Shown: positions 23,321 to 34,917 of the stretch, in pieces | Numbering within the stretch: position 1 is the first letter of the stretch | Layout of the letters: each line of letters starts with the position of its first letter | DNA from: Balaenoptera acutorostrata | Lineage: Eukaryota; Chordata; Mammalia; Artiodactyla; Balaenopteridae | DNA length: 64,000 nucleotides | Assembly: GCF_949987535.1 (NCBI RefSeq) | Contig: NC_080065.1 | Location: forward strand, 38,665,239-38,729,238 | Direction: 5' to 3' | Made by a program: the position numbers and the translations under genes | Notes under the pieces: generated by a model | Databases searched by the model: none | Seen by the model: only the letters and a program-made list of their open reading frames with translations | What the model was told of the DNA's origin: nothing

Positions 23321-24228
23321 AAGTATTTCTTGGTAGTACTCTATACCAGGCACCACTATGGAAAGCTATGTAATTTGGAGAGCATCATTTCAAAAGCAGG
23401 AAATTTATCACTCGTAAATTATTTCAGGTACTTGATTTTGACATTATCTTGAAGACATAAAATTGCCTTAAAAACAGCTACTTGAAAGTGGACAAAGGTA
23501 GAAATGAATGAATGAATGAGTGAATGACATACCTAAAGGCCATGAAATGTGGAAATGATTTTTTTTTAAGTTAACCTGATCTGTTTTTCTTCTCTAATCT
23601 CGACTGTGGGTGAAGAGTGGGGAAGAATTTTTAACAGGCAAATATTTCTGATCCTTGGCTCTTAACGTTAGGGAGAGTAGGAGAAGGGAATACCTGCTTG
23701 GAAAATAAACCGGCATTGCAAAGTGTAAATGCTTGGGCCAAGTGTAAATTTTATAGGCCAGGTAGAATTTTCACAAGTCTAATGACTTTTGAAAACTACT
23801 TTTACCCTGGCTCAAAAGACGTTTTTCTTGCTGCCTGTAGTAAGCAGTCAGTAAGCTGTGTTTGGGACCTGGACCAAAATGCTGGCCTTTCATCTCTCAA
23901 ATTAAAGCTTACTGATCCAAGCTCAGATGTCCCTCCATACACAATTTAGTAACATTAGCAGCAGAAATGTGGAACCAGAGCACAAATATGTCTTGTTCCC
24001 TCCAGAAGGAAAATGTGAACTCTCTTCTCATTGGAAGTCTATTGATTACCTAATCCCAGATGTTGTGACACAGTTTTCATCCAAGTGTTGAACAGACAGA
24101 AGCCCATTCTAAAAGCTTAATTTTCATGACTCATTTGGAAGGGATTTTTCAGGGCCTATAAGACATGCAAGGATTATGCCTTGTGTTTGAGAAATGGAAA
24201 AGAAAAAAGGGAGGAAAAATCATTTAGG
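23321..24228. other. non-repetitive stretch with a short TGAA tract
   Basis: A (GAAT)n tract lies at 23502-23528. The part from 23690 to 23950 is repeat-free and open for 83 codons on the plus strand, but lacks splice signals or a recognisable domain. Confidence 0.4.
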
Positions 24229-24402
24229 CAAGTGCTTCTCAAACTTTAAGGAGCATATGAATCACCTGCAGAACTTGTTCAAATGCAGATTCTTATTCTG
24301 AAGGTCTGGGGTGGGGCCTGAGGATCTGCATTTCTAACAAGCCCCCAGGGGCCACTGATGCTGCCAGCACACAGACTGCACACTGCTTTGAGTAGCAAGC
24401 TC
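24229..24402 (+). mobile_element. MER5A-like hAT nonautonomous transposon
   Basis: The left end 'gtgcttctcaaactttaa' matches the MER5A terminal repeat. Then come 'tatgaatcacctgcagaac', 'ggtctggggtggggcctg', 'aggatctgcatttctaac', and the right end 'cacactgctttgagtagc'. An old pan-eutherian element; the terminal repeats have decayed. Confidence 0.9.
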
Positions 24403-25489
24403 TACAGGACAAAGAGAATGTTTTTTACACAAATTTTACACAAATGTTTTTACACAAATTACAATTCTAGGTTACAATTCCAAGGAATTAATGACTAAAA
24501 AATGCTGCCTTTCAACACTACTGTGACACAAGAATGGAAGGTGAACACAAACCATTTACCATTTCAAATGGGGCAGGAGCATTACTGATGCATTAATCTG
24601 TGTTTTGTTCCAGCTCCCATTCCAAAGGCAGCCAAGATTTCTTTTTCTCTTGGCCCCAGGGGATTTTGCAGGTGTACAACAGACCTTCTCTTCCTAGGTT
24701 TTTTTACAAATGTTGGAGAGAGAAGTGAGCATCTCTGGAGTTAAGGAGAGTTGGGACCCAAAGAGAAGAAAGAGAAAGACAATGGATACTTTTTTGGTAA
24801 ATGTTTATCTCTGTGTAAGACCTCCCAAGACCCTCCCTTGACCCAGGAGTAGGAAATAGAGCTATTTCCTATAGAAATAGCTGAAATTGAATATCCCACG
24901 AACTTGGTAAGAACTAAGGAGGCTCAGAGTCAGACTCAGATCAATCTTAGAGAAGTACAATAATGTGGCATTCTTTGCACCCCAATGACTTTGCCAAAAA
25001 TTTATACCTGCTTCACATGAAATCTATACCTAGGCAGTTTACAAGAATATGCCCTTAAGGTTTTTTAAACTCCACAGCAAAATATGCTAGCGAGAAAATA
25101 AGGATATTTTTGTGCACATGCACTGATACAAAGCTGTTAACAGAAATGAATAGAGGAGACAGAAATAACCCACCATGTAAACTTGAACCTTTGCTTGTAG
25201 TATGCATTCAGTACATAATGCTGTCACTTTTGACATTTACTTAGGTTAACACATTGCATACTCCCCAGAAACTGTTTTTCCATCCAGCTTATGGCTTTGT
25301 TGGTTGAGTTCTACAGGAAAAGGAGATTTAACTGTCTAAGATTTTGTTTATTTTCCAAATTCATTCCCTAGATTTTTCATATCATAGTCTAATTTCTTCT
25401 GCTCATTAAAGAAATTGGACTACTTTTAAAAAGTCATAAAACAGTTATTGTCTTGGGCATTTTTAAGCAGATTGATGCTATTGAGATAG
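24403..25489. other. non-repetitive stretch
   Basis: About 1.1 kb. A small local repetition of 'ttttacacaaa' occurs three times at 24423-24460. Nothing else assigned. Confidence 0.4.
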
Positions 25490-25620
25490 GATAGCCATGG
25501 ACTATAACCTTCATGAGGGCAGGGATATTTCAATGTTGTGTCCTTACAGCTTTGAGTCATGCCAGCCGTATAGTAGATATGAAGTTATCAGTTGTTATTT
25601 GTCGATTTAATGAATAAGTA
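25490..25620 (+). mobile_element. L2 3' end
   Basis: Typical L2 terminal block: 'cttcatgagggcagggat', 'gtgtccttacagctttgag', then 'ccagccgtatagtagat' and 'gatttaatgaataag'. Confidence 0.65.
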
Positions 25621-26439
25621 GAAACAGTTCTTTAGTCCACTGCCGGAAGCACCTCATAAATTTTCAGGTAACTGTACAGATAGCCTCTGAAATTTAATTT
25701 CAATCAAATATTTTGTTTTTTAATTTCTAAACTTTTTGCCAGAGGCTTTTTGATCAGTGGTTTCTGCAAAGAAGCGAGTAAATGCTGCCTAGTGGGCAGA
25801 CTTGGGCCTTCTGCCCTCTCTTTGGTCAAAGCAGCCCTACTTTAAAATGAACAGACTGAGTCTTTACTGTCAGAATGAGGTTATTCTATTAAGTGAAAGT
25901 GTCTGAAATCTTCTAGAACCTTTCCAACATGACATTAAAGGAGCCTTGCCTCAAGAGGAAAGGGGGATTTGACACGGCCAACTTTGCAGGGAGGAAGGGA
26001 ACATTTAATAGAAATTTATTACCATATTTTTATTTCTCAAGAAGTTAAAACTTTTCAAAACAAACATTCGTGTTAATTTTTTGGACCCTTCTGGGTTTAA
26101 AGTCTCAGCTGATACAAATTTATGATCATTCATGTGTTTTAGTACTTAATGGTCATGAGGGTGAGGGTAGTCCTGAAGAAGAGGTCACTGTGAACTAAAG
26201 GAGGGAAGCAAGGGGGATTGTCCTTAGGAGACTTGGCAGGAGATGTGGAAAAGGAAACTTTCACATAGAAATCAAGCCATGTAGAGAAAGCCTTATTTTG
26301 TCAAGGTCTTCTGAACAAGTAAGAACAATAGAGAATAATGGATATGTTCTCAGTCCCCTCAGAGGTCATTCCTGGGCCATTGCAAGAGCCCCCTGGATTC
26401 CCCAATCCCTCAGGCATGCAGCTGAAGAGCCCAGTTTCC
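25621..26439. other. non-repetitive stretch
   Basis: No repeat or gene recognised. Confidence 0.4.
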
Positions 26440-26990
26440 TAAAACAGCCCTTTTGTCCTATCACGCTCTAGTTCAAGAATCTTAGTGGTTCACATTGCCA
26501 AATGCTTCAAGTCTGTGTTTTGAGGCCATCTGACTCTACACTAAATGTCCAACTTTTCCCCCATCTCCTCCCAGACACACTCCCCGTCATGGCCATATCT
26601 GTCCTTCGCAATGCTCCTCTGAGCCAGTCTTGCCCTTTGATCATTGCCCTGGGCATGTTATTTCCCTCACCTGCCCATCTATCTGCATCCTGCATTCTAC
26701 AAGCCTTCAAAATGAATTCCAGTCCCATCACTGTCATATAAATTATCAAGCTACTCCGGATTGTGCCACTCTCTCACTTCCCAAAGTCCTTGTGCATCAG
26801 CAAGTTGTAACCATTTTAGCCCTTAGGAGCCTCAGGTAGCATCTGGTCTGTTAGTTTTGCTCCCGGACCAGATGAAAATTTCTAAGCCCAGGAATTTCAA
26901 CTATTTCCACTACTTTTCCTTAGCCCACAGAACCTAGCAAAGAGCTAGGCATTTAGGCAATGCTCCCTATAAATGTGTTGACTGAAATGA
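26440..26990 (+). mobile_element. L2 3' part, plus strand
   Basis: Pyrimidine-rich L2 sequence with the sense order from the ORF C-terminus to the 3' end ('agaacctagcaaagagctagg' to 'ataaatgtgttgactgaaatg'). The 60-80-codon open frames here are chance frames in L2. Confidence 0.65.
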
Positions 26991-27539
26991 TGATGCATAA
27001 TCAGTTTGCCATCTCAATATTTTTCATTTTCAAAGAATGGGTTTAGGGAAGACATTTTCAGACAATATGGACATGTCACCCATTACCTTTATAACATGCT
27101 GCTGGTTATGAATAATAAACATTGTGGTTAAGCTCAAGAAACAGAGGAGTTTACCTGTTCACACTGAACTCTAAAAGTAGAAATTTGAAAAAATAAACAT
27201 ATACTTAGTGGGTTTTAATTAAAGAAAATTATGTGATTATCAATTTTAATATGTCTAAAATATACCAGTTTGTGCCAATCTACTGTAAGAAGGTGTCTAA
27301 GGAGAGAGAACAATGTAAATCATTTCCGAGAGCTTTGGGTAGATTCTAATTATTGGGAATAAGTGTTACAAATAGTTCACATTCCAGTGTGACTTGAAGA
27401 ACATGTTTGGAACCTCCATGTTCTCTAACGCTGTTATGCTACTCGTTTATCACATACACTTGGGTCACATTTTCCTGTTTGGAGAGATTATCCTAATGAT
27501 AGTAACTGTATACAAATAGTTTACATTCCATGTTCCTCC
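26991..27539. other. non-repetitive AT-rich stretch
   Basis: Nothing assigned. Confidence 0.4.
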
Positions 27540-28200
27540 TTAGCAGTCTTTTCAAGAAAAATCACTGATGGAGAACGTCAGTGGCCAGTTCAAGGAGAGA
27601 GGTGAAATGTCAAAAATTGTCAGAAGGGAGCCAATTATCAAGGAAGGTTTTGTGAAGGAGGGGTGTTCTCCAGGGAGTTGGAGATTTTTGCTTAGGGAGG
27701 GAAGGATGGAAACTTTCAGCAGAAGAGGATAAAGAGAAAAAGGTAAAGGAGAAAGAAAAGAGAACACAGGCTGACAATCATAGGGACGCCGTCTTGACTG
27801 AAGCGTGTTTGCATTAACAAGTTGTGGGAAAGAAGTTAGAGAAAAGCAGTGCCTTCTGAAGAAACGCTTTGAATGTTGAGCTGCAGAATTTGGACTTAAT
27901 CCAGTAAGCAAGAGGGTGACATTTGAGTCCATCAGCAGGGGCGTGGCAGGATGAAAATGGTATTTTAGGAAGATTAATCCAACATTGCGCAAAGAATAGA
28001 CTGGAATCCCTGCTCAGGGCAGAGATAACAGGAAGCTTTGGAATAAGCGTGGGTGAAGAAATGAGGCCTCGTTAGTGAAGTGGAAGTTGGAAAGAAAGGG
28101 AGTAGCCTGGGAAACACATAATAGAAGGAAAGAACCAATGGTATGTTCTGACAACTAGTAGAAAAATGAGAAATCATAGACAAATCCAAAATTTTAAGTC
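27540..28200 (-). repeat. possible L2-derived purine-rich segment
   Basis: The plus strand is G/A-rich and includes 'gtaagcaagagggtgacat' and 'ggaagattaatccaac', resembling antisense L2. It carries a 146-codon open frame on the minus strand (27552-27992) with no domain I recognise. Its S/L/P-rich make-up fits chance reading of a pyrimidine-rich strand. Confidence 0.4.
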
Positions 28201-28487
28201 CAAGTCCAAGAAAACAGTGATGATGCCATTTCTGGAGACTGGGAAAAGATATTAGCCAATCTTTAGATTACCAACTATTTGCATTCAAAGATTCTGCCTG
28301 CTTTAACAGCCTTTATGCCCCCCTAAGCAAATTAGCAACCATTTATTTGTTGCTAATTGTCAGGAATTTTCATAGGGTTTCCAGGAAAATAATTTACAGA
28401 TACATCTACAGCTTTTAAATCTGTTGCAGATAAGGTAACAAGCAAAAAGTAGATAAAGTCCCCATTATTACTGGGCCAAGGGGTTCG
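28201..28487. other. unassigned stretch
   Basis: No repeat or gene recognised. Confidence 0.35.
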
Positions 28488-29049
28488 TTCATGCATTTAT
28501 CCATTCAACAAATATTTATAAAATGCCTACTTTGTGCCGGGAAAGTAGATCCTTGCTTTTCTCAGGACTTACATTCTAGTGGAGTGAAGATAGGAAAATA
28601 GAGAAGAATACAAATAAATGAACTCAACACAAAGATAAATAAGGGCTATGAAGAAAATAAAACATAGTGATGTCCTACAAGTGACTTGGGAGTGACTCCT
28701 TTAGATTATTTGGTCAGAGAAAGCATCCCTGAGAAGATACCATTTGAGCTGAAGCCTAAGCCAATCACAGAAAATCATGTGGGTACTAAGAATAGCAGGA
28801 GTTGAGTCTGAATAAGATCAGCAAGTTTCAGGGCTGGGGCATAACGGTAAGAAGACGTTGGCACAAAGAGGAAGAAAGGGAAGCAGGGGCCACTCTTGGA
28901 ATATACTAGCCAGGATCAGGAGCAAAGGACAGGAAGCATAATGCAAATTGACTTAAGTAATAAGAAAAGTAATTCATATAATTAGAAAAACAGAGTTGGT
29001 GCAGGCTGTGGATCGGCTAAATCCAGTGGCTTCAAATTCATTTTCCAAA

Positions 29050-29222
29050 AGATGTCTTTGCCTGGGGTGGTGGTGTGATGAATTGGGAGATTGGGATTGA
29101 CATGTATACACTGATGTGTGTAAAATGGATGACTAATAAGAACCTGCTGTGTAAAAAAATAAATAAAATTAAAATTGACCAAGTTGGTGAAATTCAAAAA
29201 AAAAAAAAAAAGATGTCTTTGC
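29050..29222 (+). mobile_element. tiny 5'-truncated L1 3' end with target-site duplication, short 3' UTR form
   Basis: AAAGATGTCTTTGCC lies at about 29050-29064 and again at 29209-29223, a perfect duplication. Between them are about 140 bp of plus-strand L1 3' UTR ('gggagattgggattgac', 'gactaataagaacctgctg'). It jumps straight to an A-rich tail ('taaaaaaataaataaaatt') without the usual last 150 bp of the UTR. The insertion sits inside the L2 region. Confidence 0.88.
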
Positions 29223-30097
29223 CCTCTCAGTTGTATCAGCTGCATGTTCAGGTTTGGGGTGAAATAGGTAAAGCAAGGAGACTGTGGCATTCTGTAAAGT
29301 TTTTCCCTTAAATTTTCTAGAATCCCCCCCAGTAAGATTCCTTTTGGGTCACATCCTCTTTCTTGAAATTCAGAAGAGGATGGGAATAACCCTCCGTCCA
29401 ATTATACCTACTCTTGGAGCTGGGGTTGGGTTGGCTTCGCTTGAGGCACATGAGCTGCTTGGGGAGGAGTGGTTACCTGAACAAAATCAAGTTTCTGTTG
29501 AGAAGGAAGGAGGAAGACAGTCTGGGTAGACAACCAGCCGTGTTTACTACACAAGAGATCTTGGTGGCCATTATAAGGAGTTTGGGCTGTAGTCTGATTA
29601 CATGGGAAACCATGGAGAATTTTAGTGAAGTATCATGATCTGATTTACGCTTCTAAAAGGTCACCCTGTTTAATGTTTCAATAGTTAATTGAAGGGGGCC
29701 AAAAGTGGAAGTGAGAAGACCAATTAGGAAGTTATTTGATAGTCTAGGCAAGAGGTGTTGGAAACCTGGGCTATAATAATAGCAAAGGAGAAGAAGAAAA
29801 GTGAATTGAGATGGAACTGACATAATTTGTCGGTGGGTTAAATAAGGGAATAGGAGTTAGGGAGACTGAAGAAATGAAGATGGCCTATAGGGTTTTGGAT
29901 TAAGTACCAGCGTGGATGGTGAAATAATTTACAGAGGTAGTGAGGAGTTGACAAGGAGCGGGTTCATCAGGGATTGCTTGAGAGTTGTGTGTTAGGATTG
30001 AGATTCCTATTGGATATCTAGTGAAGAGGCCAAAGAGGCTGAGTCGAGCCTGGAGTTCAATGGAGAGGTTCAGGCTAAAGATGGAAATTTGGAGCCA

Positions 30098-30310
30098 TTA
30101 GCATATAGTGATGTTTAAAGCCATGAGACTTGATGAGATTCCCCTTTCGGGGGGGATGGGGTCAGAAAAGCTAGGGAAGTGAAGAGTCTGTGAAACTACA
30201 ATATTTAGGGGTAAAGCAGAGGAAGAGAAGCCAGCAAAGGTGAGCAAGAAAGAACAGCCAGTGAGGTAAAAGGAAAACCAGGCAAATTTGGCATCATGGA
30301 AGCTAGGCAA
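30098..30310 (-). pseudogene. L2 reverse transcriptase fragment
   Basis: A 70-codon open stretch on the minus strand matches the conserved L2/CR1-type block around 'WFSSYLTG...PLNVGVPQGS' of the family. Here it reads WFSFYLTG and PLNIVVSQT. It ends before the active-site box. It is an ancient fossil open by chance. Confidence 0.7.
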
Positions 30311-30545
30311 AGAGCGTATCTTTAAAAGACAATGGTCTGCTGAGTCAAATGCATCTGAAAAGTTGAGTCATATAAGGAAAGAGAAGAGACCATTGAATTT
30401 GACAAGAACAGGTTTAGTGGAGGGGAAGGGTCAGAAACACAGGGTCAGCTGAAGAGGATTCAAAAGAGAAGAAAATAGGAAGTGGAGTCAATCATTCAGG
30501 CAGGGCTTCAAAGATCTGGGAACAGGAAAGATGCTTCTTGGGAGC

Positions 30546-31286
30546 ACAACTCCTAATGACTCAAAAATGAGTGTACTTTCCAGATAAGTTTTTTAAATTT
30601 TTCTTTGATGTTCTTCTTTAGAAAGAGAAATGTCCTGTTGTAGTTTTCATTTGAAATAACATTGGTGGCCCAACTATTTCTGGCTTCTCTAGATCCCTTT
30701 TCCCTACATGCTCCTTCCACTGAAAAGAAACTAGGCCATTCACATTTTTCCAATTTAGAGCAGGGGGCTAATAGCAGACAAGACTGAGGTAGGATCTGTA
30801 TGGTCATGCATATTATTTTGGGTGCTCTTCAGTTTCACTAGCTGCTGCTTGGAAGTTCATTAAATATATGTATAAATAAAATGTAAATTAAATATACATT
30901 AAATAATATAAATTATATATATTACATACATGTTATATATATATACATATGTATATTTGCATTTGCTACAGATTTCCTAAACTTGAACTGTATAGAGTCC
31001 CAGATCCTCCTTTGTCCCATCTACTCAAAGGTGTCTTTCTCAACCTTTTTAACTTATATCGACCAGAAAGTAGAGCAGGGCAGAAGTTGTGTGGGAGTCC
31101 TGTCCCTCTCCTTCCCCCTCACCTCCTGGCCTCAGCATAGTAAAAACTCTGTTCAGAACTTGGCTCACTGCTGCTTTTCCCACCTTCAATCAGGGAACAC
31201 TTAAAGACATACAGTGTCCCTGTCCCGCCAGAAAGCCTATGGGCAGGGCACCCCTTCAGGCTGACACAGAGGCACACTGTGCAAGG
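30546..31286. other. unassigned stretch with an AT-rich tract
   Basis: An (AT)-rich tract with short TATA palindromes lies at about 30857-30957. The rest shows no repeat or gene that I can support. Confidence 0.4.
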
Positions 31287-31554
31287 CAGAAATTAACACA
31301 ACATTGTAAATCAACTATAATAAAATTAAAAAAAAAATTTTTTTTAAGTAAAAAAAAAAATCTCTGGCACAGAGTGTTTATGAGTACAGTACAGTTCACT
31401 GAGAGCAGTTAACGGCATTTATATATGCCACTCATCGGACAGTTATGTCCTATGCTGATTCTTGCACTATTTAGTTTGTGTTTATATATTTGCCCCCTCA
31501 ATTAGATTACAAGTCCCTTCAAAGTAGGAACCACATTGTATCCTTTCCAACCCT
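31287..31554 (+). repeat. left arm of an inverted duplication
   Basis: This 268-bp segment is a near-identical reverse complement of 32365-32638. It starts with 60 bp of L1 3' end ('cagaaattaacacaacattg'), continues through A/T runs, and then carries L2-like sequence ('ctcaattagattacaagtcc'). No TSD flanks it. Confidence 0.9.
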
Positions 31555-32364
31555 TTCCATATATGGCCAGAGCAGTGGCCGCATATGGATGATCAATAAG
31601 GCTTTCGATTTTTTTTCTTTATGTCATATTGTCATCACACTAAACATAATTCCAGCAAGGAATCAAAACTTATATTTTAGACTCTAAGACTTTGCCTGCC
31701 CTATAAGATACAATGAAATGGATCTCCTTTTCAGTTGAAACATATTCCTTCCAGAAAAATGTCATAAATTTTTTTTTCACACCCAGTATAATTTTCTGCT
31801 TTAAGTTGTTGTTATGTGATTTGATGGACTCTTTTGACTCTAATTTTAACTGTCCATTTTGGAAATTCTGAAGTTACATTTAGGGTTAAGGTTCAGTGCC
31901 CATAAGGGTTGCTTCTCACTGGAGCCAAAACTACAGAAGGCACAACAAAAAGGACAAAGTTCAAAAAAAGTAAGCTTCAGGTACCTTTCTGCCAAGGTAC
32001 GTGTCTATAGTGGATTGTCACCTTATCCATCTCCATTCACTTTTTGGTAGAGCTTCTATTTTCTGCTGCAAAATAATTTTTGGAGCTGGTTGCATGTTAG
32101 CTACAGAGTTTCAATCATTTCTTTCCAAAACTGGGCTTCAGAAAATGAATCTAAAAATTTTGAGTCAAGTATCTGAGAGAAGCTGTGTCAAACTTTTATT
32201 TTTCTTTTACCATATAAAATTGTGACAAATATATCTATAAAGTGTACATGACCTTCCACTAAGAATCTTTGTTAACCAAAAAAAAAACTGTAATCTCATA
32301 GATACCAATCAAAAGGCCAGCTAGCCATCATACTACAGATATTAATGGAGGGCCTAATATGTGC
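31555..32364. other. spacer of the inverted duplication
   Basis: 810 bp of sequence with no recognised repeat or gene. If the arms pair, this forms the loop. Confidence 0.5.
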
Positions 32365-32638
32365 AGGGTTGGAAAGGATAAAATGTGATTCCTACTTTCA
32401 AGGGACTTGTAATCTAATTGAGGGGGCAAATATATAAACACAAACTAAACATTGCAAGAATCAGCATAGGACATAACTGTCCAATGAGTGGCATATATAA
32501 ATGCCGTTAACTGCTCTCAGTTAACTGTACTGTCCTCATAAACACTATGTGCCAGAGATTTTTTTTTTTTTACTTCAAAAAAAATTTTTTTTAATTTTAT
32601 TAAAGTATAGTTGATTTACAATGTTGTGTTAATTTCTG
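32365..32638 (-). repeat. right arm of the inverted duplication (likely source copy)
   Basis: This is the reverse complement of 31287-31554. The L2-like part continues beyond the arm to the left ('ggagggcctaatatgtgcagg' before 32365), and the L1 part continues to the right to about 33258. Both repeats extend past the arm here but are cut in the left arm, so this arm is the likely ancestral one. Confidence 0.85.
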
Positions 32639-33258
32639 CTGTACAGCAAAGTGGCTCAGTTATACATACATATGTTCTTTTCCATTATGGCTTATCAGAG
32701 GATATTGAATATAGTTCCCTGTGCTATACAGTAGGACCTCGTTGTTTATCCATCCTACATATCAGCGGTCCCCAACCTTTTTGGTACCAGGGACCGGTTT
32801 CATGGAAGACACTTTGTCCACAGACCGGGGCGGGGGTGTTGCGGGGGATGGTTCAGGCGGTAATGCGAGCGATGGGGGGCGGCAGATGGAGCTTCACTTG
32901 CTGGCCTGCCGCTCACCTCCTGCTGTGCGGCCCGGTTCCTAACAGGCCACGGACAGGTAGCGGTCCATGGCCCGCGGGTTGGGGGACCCCTGCTATATAT
33001 ACTAGTTTACATCCGCCAATCCCAAACTCCCAATCTTTCCCTCCCCACCGCTCCCCACCCCCTTGGCAACCACAAGTCTGTTCTCTATGTCTGTGAGTCT
33101 GTTTCTGTTTCGTAGACATGCTCATTTGTGTCATATTTTAGATTCCACATACAAGTGATATCATATGGTGTACGTCTTACTCTTTCTGACTTAACTTCAC
33201 TTAGTATGATAACCTCTAGGTGCATCCATGTAGCTGCAAATGGTATTATTTAATTCTT
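32571..33258 (-). mobile_element. 5'-truncated L1 3' end, interrupted by a hAT element
   Basis: L1 3' UTR on the minus strand ('gttgatttacaatgttgtg', 'tccctgtgctatacagtagg', then after the interruption 'tgtctgtgagtctgtttctg' and 'gcatccatgtagctgcaaat'). It is split at 32763-32992 by a DNA transposon. Confidence 0.9.
32755..33000. mobile_element. hAT-type nonautonomous transposon (MER30-like) with 8-bp duplication
   Basis: The body 32763-32992 starts CAGCGGTCCCCAACC and ends GGTTGGGGGACCCCTG, a clear terminal inverted repeat. The flanks CTACATAT (32755-32762) and CTATATAT (32993-33000) match at 7 of 8 positions, the size expected for hAT insertion. The interior is GC-rich and noncoding. The family name is from memory. 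Confidence 0.88.
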
Positions 33259-33264
33259 TTTTTT

Positions 33265-33375
33265 ATTGTGCCAGACATTCTGTGAAGTACTTTATATAGA
33301 TCAGTTTCATTTTCTGAATGATTATCCCCACTCCATAGTTGGGAATTACCTCTGATCTTCTCCCCATTCTGGAGA
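33265..33375 (-). mobile_element. MIR, minus strand
   Basis: Antisense MIR order: 'gtgccagacattctgtgaag', 'actttatatagatcag', then 'gattatccccactccat'. Short and diverged. Confidence 0.6.
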
Positions 33376-33509
33376 AAACAAGGAGAATGATATAAGGTGA
33401 GCAAAGACCTAGAATCAGGAATGTGCCAGATGGCAAACAGATGCATTGGTCAGGGGCTAAGGATCCATTTAGGGGAATAGAGAGAAATGAACCTTAGGCC
33501 CTATGGTAG

Positions 33510-33590
33510 TCTGTTCACCACCATATCCCAATGCCTAGTATAGTGCCTTACGCATAATAGGTGCTTGATAAATGTGTCTTGTACAAACAA
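33510..33590 (+). mobile_element. L2 3' end fragment
   Basis: Terminal L2 block: 'atatcccaatgcctagtata', 'gtgccttacgcataataggtg', 'cttgataaatgtgtcttg'. Confidence 0.7.
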
Positions 33591-33849
33591 ATGACCCTCT
33601 GGCTTGTGTCTGTAACCCAGACCAAGTACAGTGGGATAAGTGTAATTAGTGAATTAAAGCCATACACCAAAGAGCCTCGGGACCCAATGCCAACACCTCC
33701 CAATTCCCAACTATTACAGTGAAGGATTCAAGTGGGAAGGACACACATAATGAGACAGGTGTGACAGCAATAGTAGCTCCACCTCACTGGGGTCCCTGTC
33801 ATGGAACCTGACATGGTGACATAGTGAGCAGTCCACACGTCCTTACCCT
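33591..33849. other. short unassigned stretch
   Basis: No repeat or gene recognised. Confidence 0.35.
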
Positions 33850-34220
33850 GGCCTGCAAGGCAGTGCAAGATCTGGCCCCTGGCACGCCGTGACCTCAAAT
33901 GCTTCTTCTCGCCCCTCCCTCCCTCTGTTCCTTCTTCTTTCCCCTTGCGCCTCCCACACCGACCTCCTTTCTAGCCCCCAGTCCCACCTTAGGGCCTACA
34001 CTCTTTCATGCTGCTTCCAAGTCTCTGATAGCTCCTCTCCCCACATCTCAGTGCCCTCCCTGCTACCTGGCATCATGCATTGGCTTATCTGTCTCCCTCT
34101 GCACACAGCAGACTGTACGCCCAGAAAGGCAGACCTCCCTCCACGCTCCTCACCGTTGTATCCCCAGCGTCGAGGACAGCACCTGGCACCTCACACACTG
34201 CAGTTCTGACCTCTCAATAC
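33850..34220 (+). mobile_element. L2 ORF C-terminus and 3' UTR, plus strand
   Basis: It begins with the L2 block 'gcaagatctggcccctgg' and continues in pyrimidine-rich L2 sequence to 'ttgtatccccagcgtcgag' and 'cacctggcacctcac'. Two overlapping open frames of 106 and 146 codons here are readings of this repeat. Confidence 0.75.
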
Positions 34221-34917
34221 TTCTCAAATACCTACTTCCCAAGGGAATAAGAGTTTGTTCAAGAAATGGTCCATGGAAATTGATAAGTGGAGCTTCGGAA
34301 CGAGGGGCAGAGTGGCAGCTCAGACCAACCTGTTTATAAAAGGTGCCTTTGCCCAGAGAGGGGAAAACACAACTTTAAACCTCTGACAAAGTATATGCCT
34401 GCCTAGGACACCTTTACCGTGCTGTGCTTCTGAAACGCTGCCTGGTCTCAACAAGGTGATCCATGAATTTGCCTCATCAGCTGATCCCCAGGACTTAAAA
34501 GTCCCTACTGCCAGCCTCAGCCTAGTAAATGGGCACGGACTACACACCTCGGTATCAAAACACTGGCTCTCTGCTGCAGCCAAAACCAAGCAAATGCATC
34601 TCTCCAGGTGACAGGAAGGCAGGTGAGGAAGTTAAACGATCCTATGTTCATTAGTTCTTCCCCTCACTGAGCGCTATTAAGTGGCTCAATACCATGAAAA
34701 TGAGTTGAAATGCACTGACTTTGCCTCAAGTTTGAGCATTCACGGTCCCAGGAGGACACTTGTCATCTATTGATGTGCTTTAGAATCTTCTTTTGTGCCA
34801 GTTGAGACTCCAGAGACCACAAAATGTCTGCTAAATTCAAAGTGATATAAGTAAAGTCATGGTGCCTCACAGCGTTTCTCGAAAGACTTCCCAGTGAGAT
34901 GTTCAGGAATTTCACAC
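34221..34917. other. non-repetitive stretch
   Basis: Nothing assigned; an 89-codon minus-strand open frame (34320-34589) has no recognisable domain. Confidence 0.4.

Larger units (their letters stand above)
28488..30545 (-). mobile_element. long L2 fragment including reverse transcriptase coding sequence
   Basis: The plus strand starts with the reverse complement of the L2 3' end ('tccattcaacaaatatttat', 'atgcctactttgtgccggg'). It continues through antisense ORF blocks such as 'aagcatccctgagaagatacc' and 'gtatcatgatctgatttacg'. On the minus strand at 30098-30310 the L2 reverse transcriptase is still readable (AWFSFYLTGCSF, LPLNIVVSQ). About 28900-29560 is poorly alignable and holds a small L1 insertion. 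This is the longest L2 piece in the window. Confidence 0.8.

Noticed and set aside
27552..27992. 146-codon minus-strand open frame
   Set aside because: Rich in S, L, P and F because it reads the pyrimidine strand of a purine-rich, L2-like segment. No domain, start context or splice sites.
33889..34339. Overlapping 106- and 146-codon plus-strand frames
   Set aside because: They lie in pyrimidine-rich L2 sequence, and two frames open at once points to composition rather than coding.
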